Part shown: piece after piece, positions 26,801 through 39,409 of the stretch
Layout: each line of letters begins with the position of its first letter
Position numbering within the stretch: position 1 is the stretch's first letter
Assembly (NCBI GenBank): GCA_003342895.1
Contig: PTFA01000009.1
Span: 8,328,677-8,392,676, forward strand
Source: Casuarius casuarius
Taxonomy: Eukaryota > Chordata > Aves > Casuariiformes > Casuariidae
Length of the DNA stretch: 64,000 nucleotides
Reading direction: 5' to 3'
The notes under the pieces: generated by a model
Told to the model about the DNA's origin: nothing
Databases searched by the model: none
What the model saw: only the letters and a program-made list of their open reading frames with translations
Position numbers and translations under genes: made by a program

Positions 26801-28170
26801 AGCAGAAACAGTAATGAACTGCAGACATTATTGCTTTACTGATGTCATTTATTTGCCATCATTGCTTCTGCTCCTTCCTATTTTAATCTCCTGTTACACC
26901 TGTTTAACTCACTTTGCCATCTACAAAAAGAGACATTAATTTTATGAGCTCACCCAGACAAAAACTGTTAAGTGTCTGCATAATGCAGCACGAAGCTCTT
27001 GTGACAGATGCAAGAATACAGAGGTGGTAACGCTTCCTCATACAACTCTGCTTTGTTATTCCGTTGTTATTTTCCACTTAGTGTGTACGTAAAGCAGAGT
27101 CTTTAAGTATATCTGAACTGAGAAACTTCAAAATCAGAAGTCGTAAAAATGTTTGTGGTATAGAACATTGCCTAGGCACTATTTTTTAAGCAGCTGTACT
27201 GAACAACATGAGGACGAGGGTATGATGAGCTGCAAACATTTCAACTTTTCAAAATAAAAACACCATGGGTAATGTTATGCAAATTACAACAATGCTGAGT
27301 AAGTCTCAGCACCATGAAGGGCTGCTCTTTGTAATTGGAAACATCTGTGAAACTAAACTGACAGAGGGGTTTTTTTCTTTTAGAAAGGAAACTTGCTCTA
27401 CTTTTCATTTGCATTAGAAGGTAGCAACAAAAATGGTATAACAGAAAACGAAAAATTGAGGAAACAGCTCGAATATGAATACTTGCATTACTCCCCTGTG
27501 CTGAGTTTGACTAACCCCAAACTCCAATATTTGGACTAAGAACCCCTGAAAGAATTTTACAAAGGTTCAAAGATTTGAATGTTTCTCATTCCGTTATGGT
27601 CCATGACTGCCTCATAAAGTTGCTAAAGTTACTAGCTACATCACAAGAAATATGTTTTTTTCCCTAGTATAACCTTTCTTTATATACAGTTAGCTCATAG
27701 AAATACTTACCAATTACTTAAGAATAACTAAAATTTTTATATCTGGTGTATTTACAAAACAAATGATTCTCACAGTTATATGGTTTTATTAAACTTATCT
27801 CACTATCCGACACTACATACACTACTTTTGTAATAGCAGAAATGCTTCTTCAGAGATTTTGTCTTGAATGCCAAAGATAGAGTTGTATTTACACCAAGAT
27901 TATATATTTAGAATAGCCTATTGACCTTACACAGGAAGTGTGAAACATACAGTTGCATAGAAAAGGTAAAACCTACAAAATCCTTTCTGTAACACCAAGG
28001 TCCATTACACAAAACTGAACGCTTTCCAAAGTGGTGTGCGAGAAACCTGGCTTCCTGACACCATGGTAACTCTGCTACTGCCTTCGGCAGAATCAACATT
28101 TTTGCCAACCATTCGCATAATATTGAGATTATTTGTATCATTATGTGAAAACCAGAGCTGGGTATCAGGA
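23840..28170. other. No gene recognised
   Basis: AT-rich non-repetitive sequence. The part at about 24400-24540 has a cluster of AT-rich factor-like words (TTGATTATGATATATGC, TTTGCATTATGC) and may be a conserved non-coding block. No open frame exceeds about 80 codons apart from one GC-patch tail at the left edge. Confidence 0.5.
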
Positions 28171-28180
28171 CTACATTTTG

Positions 28181-28440
28181 AAAAAGAAAGAGAAAAAGAA
28201 AAACAGAAAAAGAATAGGAAAGAGGAAGAGGAAAAAAACAAACAGGAAGAGGAAGAGGAAAAAGAAACAAACAGGAAAAGGAAGAGGAAAAGGAAAAAGA
28301 AAGGAAAAGAAAAAAGGAAGAGGAAAAAGAAGAAAAAGAAGAGGAATAAGAAAAAGACAGGAAAAAAGGAAAAGAAAAGAAAAAGAAGAGGAAAAAGAAG
28401 AAGAAAAAGAAGAAAAAGGAGAGGAAAAAGAAAAAGAAAG
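28181..28440 (+). repeat. Long purine (GA/GAAAA) low-complexity tract
   Basis: Seen: about 260 bases made almost only of A and G on the plus strand, broken by a few C or T bases. It is built from irregular GGAAGA, GAAAAA and AAGAGG units rather than one fixed unit. It ends sharply at GTTAATGAC. Known: long homopurine-homopyrimidine tracts can form triplex (H-DNA) and are mutation-prone. Any lysine/glutamate-rich open frame across it is a by-product of the composition. Confidence 0.95.
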
Positions 28441-28879
28441 TTAATGACTAGACCTCTTTACTAAATATGTAAAATAATATATCCTAATACTGGAAAGAGT
28501 AGAAGTACTGCACAAAGCAAATAATAATTTAGCTACTAGCTATTTAGCTATTTGATTGGAAGATAATAATTCTGCACTTGTTAATCACATACTTTGTTGT
28601 TGTTAATGCCTGATTTAGATTGTTCTTACATTGCGGAGAGCTGACTGATTGACTGATTTTTAGTCATTAACTTGATTGGAGTCATCAGTGTAGATTGTTA
28701 CTATATCAGCCTGTTACAACTTTTTTGTTTTTAATGCATTTTTGATTTATATTTGGAACGGTACAAGAGTTTCATGGCAGTTTCACTATTTCCTTTTCTA
28801 TAAAAACTGAGCAGTTGCTACAAAAGTTAAGTCAGATAGATCTGGTTTTATATCTGGTAATGAAATACACCAGAAATGA

Positions 28880-28935
28880 TCACTTGATAGTCTAGTCTCA
28901 CCTTTGTGCTATAGGTTACAGATTATGCTGGTTTG
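28880..28935 (-). mobile_element. Possible CR1-like LINE 3' fragment
   Basis: Seen: TGATAGTCTAGTCTCACCTT followed by TGTGCTATAGGTTACAGA resembles the 'gatcatctagtctgacctcctgtataacacaggccatagaa' words found in reverse-oriented reptile and bird CR1-type tails. Only about 50 bases align, with several mismatches. Confidence 0.33.
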
Positions 28936-29033
28936 CATGCAATTATTTTTCATTTCTTGTAAAATGAAATAATTTCTAAATAAGAAGCCAGAAAATGTAC
29001 TAATAATTGTGAACAATACCTTGGCTCAGCAAA

Positions 29034-29075
29034 TCCCACTGAATGACTGGGACTCCCATTAACAGCTACAAGTGA
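29034..29075. repeat. Possible further old sauropsid repeat fragment
   Basis: Seen: GACTGGGACTCCCATTAACA followed by GCTACAAGTGAATGCAG recalls the common reptile/bird repeat words 'gactcccattgacttcagtgggagctgcaggtgctcag', with an internal deletion. The resemblance is short and uncertain. Confidence 0.25.
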
Positions 29076-29663
29076 ATGCAGAGACAGTCAGTGAATGGCC
29101 CTACAAGAGATGACTATCCCAAAGGCCTCCAGGTTACTCTGCTAACTACGAGCACCGCTAGGTTGCCAAGGAGGGCTCAGTATTAACCTCCCTCTGCCCT
29201 TACAGGGGCCTGCATGGCAGCACTGCACTGGCTTGCTGAATATATCCCCTCCCTTTGAGAGTCACAAACAGTCCGGTCCCTGGGCCACACTATCAGGTAA
29301 TGGATACCAGCTATTGGCGCCTTCCTCGAAAAAATTCAAGTGGAATTAGTGGAGGAAACAATAACCAAATCTCTGATGTTAAAGGTATTTTTGGTGTTTC
29401 AAGTTTATTTTAATTCTAAATTCACCTTGAATTTGAGTGTAATGTTGGCTTAATTTCCCTAAGAAACAAGTAAATAAAATAGATAAAAATGTCCTGATAT
29501 TGCATGCCATGTTTCTGTCTTCCTTGAACTATCTTTTTGGCCATGGCAAAAAGAAAAATAATCTTCATAAACTTGTTCCATTGTTTGTGCAAACAAATAA
29601 AATATTGTACTAAACAACCAAAATCCAGAGTATAGGGAAGCCACCTATACAGCCACAAAAGCA

Positions 29664-29712
29664 TCTCTCTCTCTCTCTTTCTCATACACACACACATACA
29701 CACACACACACA
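29664..29712 (+). repeat. Compound (CT)n-(CA)n microsatellite
   Basis: Seen: a CT array followed, after CTTTCTCAT, by a CA array interrupted by one ATACA. It is a typical compound dinucleotide repeat. Confidence 0.93.
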
Positions 29713-30534
29713 AACGGTTTTCATATAAACCAGTTTTATTTAACGGCATATTATCATAGCTGATTTCTTCTAAGTGAATTAACATTAAAAATGCATCAAG
29801 TACCATACAAAACAGCAATAAAATGAGGAATCCATAAAAACAATAACAACCTTCATAAATAAAAATGCTTCTTTGAAAAAAGTGAACTATAATTAAACAT
29901 CAGTTCTATTGTATTTGCTCATACGATAATCTTGATGCTTACACTAATCTTGATGCATATCTTTCTGTGCGCACATAAGTATCTTTCTGAATATTTTACT
30001 AAGCATTGGGAAGAGAAGAATTTGAATTAGCCATGAAAGAGTTACTACGAGGAACAAACTAAATGCTGCAATGTGGTGATTCTGGCATTGTGCTTATCGT
30101 ATTCCTAGGGAGACGCCCGATTACTGAATTTCCAGAACATCCAGCAAATAGCATGTAGTAAATAAATGTTAATTTTTTTTTCAATTCATAAATGTTATGC
30201 TGTGCTTTTTTGAAACAGCTTATAATAGCAACTTGTTCTACTGCTGTTGAAATTACATTTTTCAAACTGACTTAAGCCCCTTGCTAGAGCAGGGTTGTAC
30301 AAAGGCAACATGATTAAAGTCATGATACACATGAAAGAACTTGAGGGAACATACATACTATTTATGTATGAGTATTAAACAAGATGCAAACAGTAGAAGT
30401 AAGAATGTATTTTTCTTTACAGCACCTTTTCTTCTTTTTTTAAAATGCATGAAACCATATATTTGTTTCATACATAGTATTTGAGGTACTTTCTTGGCTC
30501 CTTGACTATAGTAATATACGTTCACATTTTCTTT

Positions 30535-30680
30535 CTCAAACACTCTATGAAGTAGGTAAATATTGTTGTTCCCACTTATAATGGGGAGGTTCAGATAACT
30601 AAATATTCAAGAGTATTCTAGAGGTCTATAGCAGACAAGGACTTGAACCTGATTTCCAGCAATAATCTTAAGACCTCTGT
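30535..30680 (-). mobile_element. MIR-type tRNA-derived SINE, old copy
   Basis: Seen: on the plus strand the order of words is CTCTATGAAGTAGGTAAATA, then a TTGTTGTTCCCA block, then GGGGAGGTTCAGA, and finally GACTTGAACCTGATTTCC. Known: this follows the reverse complement of the MIR consensus, with its 'ccctatgaggtaggta', 'attatccccatttta', 'gaggctcagag' and 'ggattcgaacccagg' blocks, in the right order and roughly the right spacing. The copy is therefore inserted on the minus strand and is heavily diverged, as expected for an amniote-age insertion. The internal promoter region is decayed. It is the best-supported interspersed repeat in the window. Confidence 0.72.
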
Positions 30681-30689
30681 GGAAACGAA

Positions 30690-33600
30690 TTTTTTTTTTC
30701 TCTCGTCTGGAGAACTGCTGGATGAAGAGTAATCACATTGTCCTGTTGATTTTTTTAGAAGAACAGCTACTTGAAGCTATGGAAAACATGACAAAAGAAG
30801 TTGCTCATTGACTTGATTACTCCTATGTCTAGGATCCAAGGAAATGATGAAGTTTTTAAAATGCTCCAGGATTGTTCCAGAGGGGGAAGAGAGAAAACAG
30901 CTTGTTAAACTGTGTAGGGGCAGACAGGCCCCAGCCATTGCTTTGCGGTGGTTTATCTGCCCTTTTGTAGCTCCTTGACCCTACACAGAACAGAGCTAGA
31001 CAGTTATGGAGCCCCGATACCCCTTCTGTTATACTCCGTCTACTGCAAGATGACTCCTTGCACCTATCCTGTAGCTGAGGTTCCTCTCCTCCGGCATCTG
31101 CCCTTGGGGAGGCCCTTTGCCGTTCCTGTGAGTAGAAGAGCAATGCATATGCTGCACTTCTCATATGTCACCCATACCCTACATACAGCTACTGTGGCAT
31201 CTTTTGAGACAGAAAGGTTACAGGATCTTTTACTCCATGCTACAGATGAGTCCCCTATCTCTTCATTTCCCTGCTCCTTGCAGGCATTTGCACTACTGCA
31301 AGGTAGCGCAAAACAGAAACAACAACATCTAAAACAAGCTGTGCTACTTCAGGCGATGGGGACAGTAACGAGCAAAGGCATGTCAGCTATGACCGGGGCC
31401 TGCAGGCCCCAGCTGAGGCATCCTTCAGGCACTGGGGTTGAGGATGGGCATACTCAGCTTTCCTCAGGAAGATAACTCAGTGGTGTGGTTGTTCACAGTC
31501 TCCTGGTAATTGCTGTTTCTCTTTCTCTTCTCCCCATGAGCATCTCCTACTGGCAGGTAATTACTTTCTGCGTTCTGCTGTAGCTATTTAGACAGACATC
31601 CATAGTCTGAGCTGAGCAGAGAGCTGTAGTAAAGAGGCTGATTTGCTTTTCCAAGATGTTTTACGTGTATTAGTGGATATGTGCCAGCATCCCATTGCCT
31701 CAAGGAATGTTGGCTCCAGAGAGGCTTTGAATTATATTTCTGGTTAGACCAGGTATATGAACTCACTTTTATTTTTTTTCAGCTTCAGACTGAATGACCA
31801 TGGGGAGCTAAGGGTGGAAGCGATAATTTTAGAGGAGAAGTGGAGGTTGTTACCTTGATTGATTGCTAATGGGCCTGTTGCTCCCAGAGAGATGGAAAAA
31901 CTTGTGGTCTGCACAGATGGTCCAGTTCACAGAATACATTAACAGGTGAAGAAGATACCATGTGTTTGATTTGTGTATTGTACTTTAAAATGTACAGCAA
32001 TCTCATTCACTCTCAGATGAATGTAGAAGCTGCAAAAGAAAACCATAATCTAACACATATTACTTTTGTAGCATACAAAATATATTGAAAAGTTATAAAA
32101 TAGTAGTATCAGAACTGTCTAAAACCATATTTCTGTGGCACTCTCTTGTCTTACAGTACTTTGACTAAAGAAGAACACAGACATTAAAAGACATGTAACA
32201 ATATAAACCGAAGGTTAATTTCCTAACAGGCTTTCTTATTTTTCCAGTGGACTTTAAGTCACCTTTCTTTCTCACAGAATTCGTAACTGAAGATCGTATC
32301 GTGTAAAACCCTGTCTCATGGCATTGCTTGGACAGCGATGTCCATATGATCTTTGCTTGTTTCGACAGTTTTCATAGCTTAGCTGGCTAGTTCCTGACTG
32401 ACAGTGACCACTTAGAAACCAGTGCAAATGGGGTGAAAAATAAACCATTTACACTCTGAGAATGTTCCGTCCTTGCAGACTAAATATATCCATTACAAGG
32501 GAACATTTGACTTGTACAGTGAAAACCAGGGAAGTGTAGCTCATGGATGTTGTAGATATTTCTGAGCAGGCAATGATCACAGTCCCTTTTACCCTTTAAT
32601 CTTATAAAGCAGGTTAATTGTAGAGCAGAAGACGACAGAAATCTGAATTAGATCAAATATATGCCCATTATAAGAATCCTGAACTTAAGGATTCCCATTG
32701 ATTTAACAGACAGTACATGTTACATCAGTGCATATTACACTCTAATGAAGCACTCTTTTCCATGGTAAATTAGTCTGTTTTGAGTTGGATGGAAGTGTAA
32801 GAAATAGGATTGCAAGGAGCCTAGAAGTGTACCGTCTTCCTAGTCAAGACACAGGCTCACAACTCTGGATGAAAATTACAATAATGCAAAACATTTTCTA
32901 TGGAGAGGTTGCTAAGATTTTGTTTAGTTTTGATTTTCTTTGGTGAGACAAGAGGGAAAGAAGCTTCAGTATTTCTTTAATCTAGAATTATGTATAGGAT
33001 CCACAGGGTTGCTTCAGGGCTTGATAAATGGCTTCAGGTGTTTTGATCTCCCCAGACCTTAGACAGCATGAACGTATTGCAAATTTGCTGTTGCTACAGA
33101 GCTGTTGCTGTTAGTAGCCAATCGTCTCTCCAGCACAACTGTAATTAAGGTGTGCTGCAGTGCAGCTAAGGGACTGCTCTCCGCTGCCTAAGCAAAGCCA
33201 TTCATCCTCACAGAAGAGAGATCAGCGCTCACAGTTTACTGTGGCCATGAGTAGGAACCATCAGCTGACTTCAGCCCTGGCACACTCCTGCGTCCTGCCC
33301 ATTCCTGTGAGCAGCCTTTCCTACATCTGGCTGGCAGTTCAGTCGCCTCCTGAGTGCCAAATGGCAGGGTAATTGGAAACATCCTTCCTGATAATTTCTG
33401 TAGACCACTTCCTCTTTATATCATTGCCATTTTACATCTCTGAAAGGTAGCTATAGATGGATATTTATAACATAGGCCCTTTTGAAGGATACTGAAGGGT
33501 ATGTAGCCTAGAGATCAATGACAATCACTGGATTCATATACTGACAATTTCAGTGTCTATCCGTAGGTGCACTAAAGCAGAAAACTGAAAATTTCCAGAG

Positions 33601-33850
33601 CAAATGTGGCCTAGGCATGAATTAAGAAACCACTCTAATGGTTCTCCTCTCTTTACAAATGTATAGCTCCTAACCACATGAGGCTGCAGAACGCGCTCTA
33701 AAAACATACTTAAGGAGCAGAGCGCTCTGGTATAAGGAACTGATGCCTGCTCCACTCTCCCTTATACTTGTTTGAGCTCTCTTCCGCTATGCTAGCACAA
33801 GCAGTTGTACAGCCAAGGAAACTGATCCAGCTAAAAACAGATCTTTCTTT
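30690..33850. other. No gene recognised; one 175-codon open frame
   Basis: The plus-strand frame 30948-31475 is open for 175 codons but has no domain, signal peptide or favoured codon pattern, and a 102-codon minus frame overlaps it. The rest is AT-rich unique sequence. Confidence 0.45.
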
Positions 33851-33857
33851 TTTTCAG

Positions 33858-33959
33858 TTATTTTTCAACCAGAAGTATCCCCTGAATTGCTTCATAGCAG
33901 CACTCTGCAAGGCACAACATGGAGGTGGAAATGAGCAACCAAGAGCTTCTGCCACCAAA
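33858..33959 (+). CDS. Candidate internal exon, phase 0-0, unidentified
   Basis: Seen: a strong acceptor (CTTTCTTTTTTTCAG) ends at 33857, and a good donor (AAA|GTAAGA) begins at 33960. The 102 bases between are open in phase 0 and encode 34 residues starting LFFNQKYPLNCF and ending in a glycine- and charge-rich segment. The frame is also open upstream of the acceptor, which weakens the argument because the frame change expected at a real exon edge is absent. I do not recognise the peptide. Alternatives are a non-coding exon or a chance pairing of splice-like sites. Confidence 0.2.
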
Positions 33960-34054
33960 GTAAGAAACAAGTCAAACACCTGTCTCTGCCGCACATCCCT
34001 GTACACTCTTCTGCTATAGCTCAGAGTATATGAAAAGAGTAAAATATAATATAC

Positions 34055-34130
34055 ATTACTCATTTTACTGAGGAAACTAGGACCTGGCCTGGTTACAAGG
34101 CCAGTTCCAAAGCCGCCTGCTGCCACGGAG
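34055..34130 (-). mobile_element. Possible MIR/L2-like fragment
   Basis: Seen: CATTTTACTGAGGAAACTAG followed by GACCTGGCCTGGTTACA resembles the reverse-complement MIR/L2 block 'cattttacagatgaggaaactgaggcccagagaggtta'. A loose 'aggccagttccaaagcc' may correspond to the following tRNA-related part. The match is short and confined mainly to one block, so a chance resemblance is possible. Confidence 0.33.
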
Positions 34131-34139
34131 AACCTCTGA

Positions 34140-37100
34140 GCTGATTTAGCAGGCTTCGGTCCTAGCCCACGACCCAGCCCTTGGTTCCTAATAAAAGACT
34201 GTTGAGGCCTGATAGAGGAGGCCTGCGCAGAGGAAGGTAGCCATACTTGAAACGCTACCATGAGCAGCCCAAGGTGCCTGAGGAAGAGGTGACGTAGCTC
34301 CCAGGGAGACACCACTTACCAAACAAATGGGACTGGCTGTTCTCACTCGCTTCCTGCGAAGCTGGTGCCAGAACGCTGATTTATTGGTTTGTTGATGGAA
34401 GCTCAAACAATGAGCACAAGAGACACGGTCTTTTTCCATATGAATTGTTCTAATGACAATCCTTCATGACAGGGGTGTTTAGCATAGGAGTCAGAAATGC
34501 AGCAACCTTTTCAAACAGTTCAGATGTGAGATGAGTGATCTTTTTCCTGATACTGTTTTGGAAACACAAACCCAGGAGTCATTTTTCTGACATACTCCCA
34601 GGCCAACTATAGGTTTAGAAAAGTTCCTCAGAAGTAAGGATGTCTTTTCTGTGCTCTTCATTACGCGACTTGCTTTTAGATAAATATCACAGCGTAATAT
34701 ATAGCAAGACAGCTGATTATAAATTAAGGAGATAAGGAAGATTTTATGGAGGGAGTTTAAGAGAAAAAAATGATTTATTGTCTCAGATTGAATAAAGAGA
34801 GAGTGTCCCACATGAATGGGGAAGAAAAAAAAAAGAAAAAGTGACTTCTGACGTCAGAATCATGGAAGAGAACGGACTGAGACTGGCAGGAGACATCTGG
34901 ACTGGATAGGCTATACTGACTGGTATCTTTTATTGTAACTATGACAAAAAATCTTAGTCCTCATTAGAGATAAGAAAAGATCTATTATTCTATAAATGCT
35001 GTTTTCTAAAGGCAGCTAGTTGCAGAGCGTAAGCTAAAGCAACAGTTTCTTTATTTCACATGTATTACAATGGGTGAGCTACTGTATATTTTAAACCCTT
35101 TGATTGCAAGGCTGTATCTGAGTGACAGTGCCCTTTTCTCTAAAGCTAACACATTTTAAGAGACTATGCTGAACTTTGATAGAATGTAGGAAAGCGCCTG
35201 CATTGAGATGTCTCTGAATGAATGGAAAAAAACAGCTGTAAAGCAGTGAATATCAAGCTCTCCTTTGGAGCTTTTTCTTTGAAGTTGTTGTGGACATCAA
35301 AGATGTTGATGAATCAGTTTTTCAAACACCCTTTCCTTCCATAGGATGTGATTTATGTAGAAAGTAGGAATATGCACAAGAGGTATTATTTTTTTCAGAC
35401 AGCTCATTATTTAGCATGGTCACTGAGACATGATGTCTTCAGGGTGTTGTTTTGAAAGAAAAGTTACCCTTCTCAGGATTTAAAATGAGCAAGGTTTCAT
35501 AGGGTTACAGAATCAATCAAATGCACAGACCTCTGACAGGGTTTATGTTGGGTCAGTTGTTTGGACATGCACTTCCAAAAACCCTAAAATCCTGTTACAG
35601 AGTCTGGGAATTTCAGTATCAAGCAATGACCTGCATTTCTGAGGTGCAACTTTACTCCGGCAACTCTTCAGGGATGAAGTCTGGAGAACGTGTGAAAATT
35701 CTCCTTACTCATCCTCTCTTTTTAAAAATGACCAAAATCCTATTTGACAATTTCTGTGATCTCTACCCCAGAGTAGTGACCCCTCAGTATATGGGAATTC
35801 ATAGTATGTTGTCCCTTTTTGTTAATATTCACAGTAAATAAAAATTTGACTTCTAGACTATAATCTTTTAGACCCAGCCAAAAGAGGAATTGATGTTGCG
35901 ATAATTTCTCATGTTTCTGAAAGCTATTTTTCCTTGCTATTACTATCTAAATGTTGCCAATTCTACTGATATTTTTCTCCCTAAGTATTATCCTTGTCAC
36001 AAGTGGATGAGTGGATGAAAAGGGAAAAAAAGGAAAGGAAGCCTGTTGTTCCAAGAAGCTCTATGACTTATTTACATTTACTTATTAGCTTCTTTATTCA
36101 GTAAAGCACTGGGCACATGAGACCATACAAAAGAAGGGAAATATTAATTCTGGAACAAGAACTGCAAGAAGGGGGTGATAAAAAATGATGAGAAGAACCC
36201 TTGTGAGAATGAAACATTATGGTTTAATAGAGGTGCTGCTGGAAGAAGCTGGTGCTACTCACACTCAGACCCTCTCTTTCTTTTACAAGTTTTTACCTGC
36301 TACCTCACCCAATGTTTTATTAGCGTCTTGGTTTAAGGCTTTGACTCAGAGCAGCTTTAATAATCATGACAGGGAAGGAGAGGCAAGAAAAGAACTCTGC
36401 ATTTGTTCCCTTCACATTTAGCTGCACTGAATGTTTTGCTGGCAGTGTGTGTTTGTACAGTATGAAAAGGATAAAGACCAGAAATATAGAAAGAGAAAAA
36501 CACAAAAATGGCTCTAGTAAAACTCATTCCACTGAGGGGCCTCCAGCGGTGCTACTCAAAAAAAGAGCTGAGCATATGGCCAGAGCCCAGCAAAGTAAAT
36601 TAGTTTATCTGTAGCACTTGAAATAGATTGAAGACTTCAAATCCAACATAGCCAGAATTGCTATCCCCTACTGAAGCCCTCATACATTTCTGGAAACCAT
36701 TTGCTAATATTCAGAACTCCCCGTTTACCCAGCTGTAGATGTAACTTGCTGTAATCGGTCACAAACCGTTTGGGCATTCAGCGTGGGCTGGCTGCAAGAT
36801 GAGATTCCTTCTTCTGTTGCCAAGACAACTCAATAGATGCTAATAGTGTAAATTTATTTGGCAGTCCTGTTCTATAGCACACTGTGGATATTAATAGGGG
36901 GGCCTTCAGGCATTCATAAAACATTAAAAATTTTTATTCTTACCATTTTTTAAAATAGCATAATTTACACTTCAGTATAAAATGAACATTGCCATCCATG
37001 GAAAATTAATAGTACTGTAAAACAAAGAAAATGATAGCAATAAAAATAAGTGTACAGTTCAAGTGAAGGCTGGAGTATGGGCCAGAGTCTCTCAGGATGG

Positions 37101-38670
37101 CAAGAAAGTATTTTGTCTTCATGCTTTTCCTTTGCTTGGATTATGAATTTTTGGGACACTTATTTTGCTACGAAACGTTAGGATTTTCCTAATACAGATG
37201 TTTCCTCACCAAGGAATATCTTGGAAGTATTAGACCATTGAGCAGAGGATAGAAAATAAATGTTGGTAGTGATTACAACCTCTTGCAAAATCAGAATCAG
37301 CAGCTCACAGTTTCTTGTATGTGCAGAGCACGGTAAGCAGTGCAGTGTCACAAATGCTTTTAAGATTTCAAGTGCCAAAGTCCACTTCTCTTGTTTACCA
37401 CACTCCAAACAAGCTGGCAAAGACACAGCAGCGTTTTATCTTCAGTAATGAATTAAAGAAACACAGTCTAAAAAAGAATAGGTAAGTCACACTGGATTGA
37501 TAACACCCAGTGCACTATATTACTTTCTTACTGTAAACAAAGTGAAAGTTGAAACACACTGTAGGATCTTAATATAAAATGAAATGTAACACAGTTTTTT
37601 TGAAAGGCAATTTAAAATAAAATGTTAATCGCAAGCAAGGTCTACAGATGCATTAAAGAAAGCATGTTTTTTAACGGCACTTCTTTTGAAACAAGCTTTC
37701 AGCTGCTGACAGATGCTATGGCTAGAAACATCTGAAGGAGAATGGCTCTGTCCCTATGTATTTCTTATTGTTACAGATGAGTATGTTTTCAGTAGCTAGG
37801 TAACCAGAAACACTTTTTAGTTTAGCAAGTTAGCCTTTGAACACTTTCTTTCTTTTTAAGTAGAGAAAAGGTAGGAAAGAAGAAATTGGATTAATAGATG
37901 GCAATGCCAGAGACACATGTACGACTTCTCTTTTCACTGGTGAAGGCAGCTCTGCAATAAAGTCACATCATTTCCCGGCTCCTGATGCCATTAAAACTCT
38001 CCTTATTCAATCGTTCGCTCAGTTTGAAAGTCTGCTTGGCAAAGTCCTTCGCTGAGATTTTCAAAGGCAACAAGTGGATTCAGCTGCTTGTTTAGTCATT
38101 GAAGTTTACAGGAAAATGCAACTAGATCCTCAATCTGACCTTGAAAAATGAAATGCTTTGAAGTGTAGGATTTGTTTCAGATGAGCTAAATAAAAACTGT
38201 GTACACTGGGCTTTAATTTGGTATTGTCTGGAGCTCTTTTATCTTGCGAGATTTCCAAAGGACATTTATTTTCAAATCTCTGGAAGAAAATAATTCATTT
38301 ACTATTCCAAACACCTTGAAAAGCCAACAGAATATAATATTGTGTTTCTGACGCTAACATTAAAGGGTGGAAAAATTATGATTCTCTTCAATAAGGGCAG
38401 AGACTTTTTTTCAGCTGTCAGTGGGAATCAGGATAACTCTGACACATTTGCCCTTGAACTTCTGAATGTTTTTCAGAGATCAAGTTCCAAGTGCTTCCAG
38501 GAGCTCTAAATTTTGTGCCAGGAAGGGAAGATGTTCATAGCAAGAATGTAAACAGTTGTGGTGAGATTTTAATGAGGTACATTTAAATGTGTGGTCATTG
38601 TTTCATGCAATACCTTTTAATCATGTTGTAATAAAGCGACCAATATACGTATTAAGTATTTTATATTTCA
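34140..38670. other. No gene recognised
   Basis: AT-rich unique sequence. Frames of 106 codons at 34491-34811 (minus) and 35521-35841 (plus) show no motifs. A faint CR1-like word near 35505-35550 was judged too weak to call. Confidence 0.5.
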
Positions 38671-38959
38671 CCTTTGCAAGCTGCAAAGATAACCAGTGTC
38701 CTCTCAGTACTTCTGAGTGTTAATTTAGCACCGTTAATGACACCAACAAATACCTCCCTTACCAGCAACATTAGACACCAACAGAAGCATTGCTTTGGAA
38801 ATAAATCATTTCAAGTATACAACTGCCTTAAAACAAGTTCTCATGTAAATCAGTCCATCCCGATAGAGAAAAAAGGATTCAATTCCCATAGAAACTGGAT
38901 ATCAAATTCACAGGCTAATTTTCATAGTGCATATTACTGTTCCTTTTCCCCTCTGAGAT

Positions 38960-39400
38960 TTCAGCTTTCTGTGGGCCCTTCGGGATCGTGTGCGAGGCAC
39001 TGCTGTGTGTCCTGCCCAGATGTGCAGCAGATGTTGTTAGGAGAGCTTTTATCACAGGGACGCGGGCCTTTTCTCTCCAGGCATGGTTCCCAGGACAATG
39101 TTAGCGAGCGGCGTGCCCGAGCCCGAGCCCGAGCCCGAGCCCCAGGGTTTTCCTGCGGGGGTGGGAGAGGGGCCAGGCAGCAGAGGAGGGGAGGAGCAGG
39201 GCTGCCTGCGGGCGCGTGGCCCAACGCTGGCCCCCACGCAGGGACACTCCTGCCAGTGGCACTGAAGTGGGCTGTGGCCGCTCTGCCCGCAGCAGGGTGA
39301 CTGCGGCCAAAAGGGCTGGGAGAAGACCTGCCACAAAGCCATGAGAATGGCGGCCTGCTCGTAATGCCCCGCGTGGAGCACTTGGGCCATGGGCCACGAG
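38960..39400. other. GC/CpG-rich patch with a 208-codon open frame
   Basis: Seen: a GC-rich block containing the GCCCGA repeat. It overlaps the second half of a plus-strand open frame running from 38674 to 39300. Antisense frames of 87, 112 and 131 codons are open over the same bases. The first half of the 208-codon frame lies in ordinary AT-rich sequence and shows no recognisable domain. No clear splice boundary separates the two halves. An open frame of this length is near what chance gives in 64 kb. Confidence 0.35.
39115..39141 (+). repeat. GCCCGA hexanucleotide repeat in a GC-rich patch
   Basis: Seen: four GCCCGA units and a variant fifth (GCCCCA). On the plus strand they give Ala-Arg or Glu-Pro repeats depending on frame. 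They sit inside a GC-rich patch and account for part of a 208-codon open frame. Confidence 0.93.
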
Positions 39401-39409
39401 GCTTTGGGG

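Noticed and set aside
28036..28464. Lys/Glu/Arg-rich open frames of 103-142 codons
   Set aside because: They are produced by the purine tract, which contains almost no T and so almost no stop codons. They are not evidence of a protein.
30948..31475. 175-codon plus-strand open frame
   Set aside because: No motif, and overlapped by an open antisense frame. It is within chance expectation for a window this long.
35505..35560. CR1-like words (GGGTTACAGAATCAATCAA, ACAGACCTCTGACAGG)
   Set aside because: Only a loose resemblance to the reverse CR1 tail, with no second block in the expected place.
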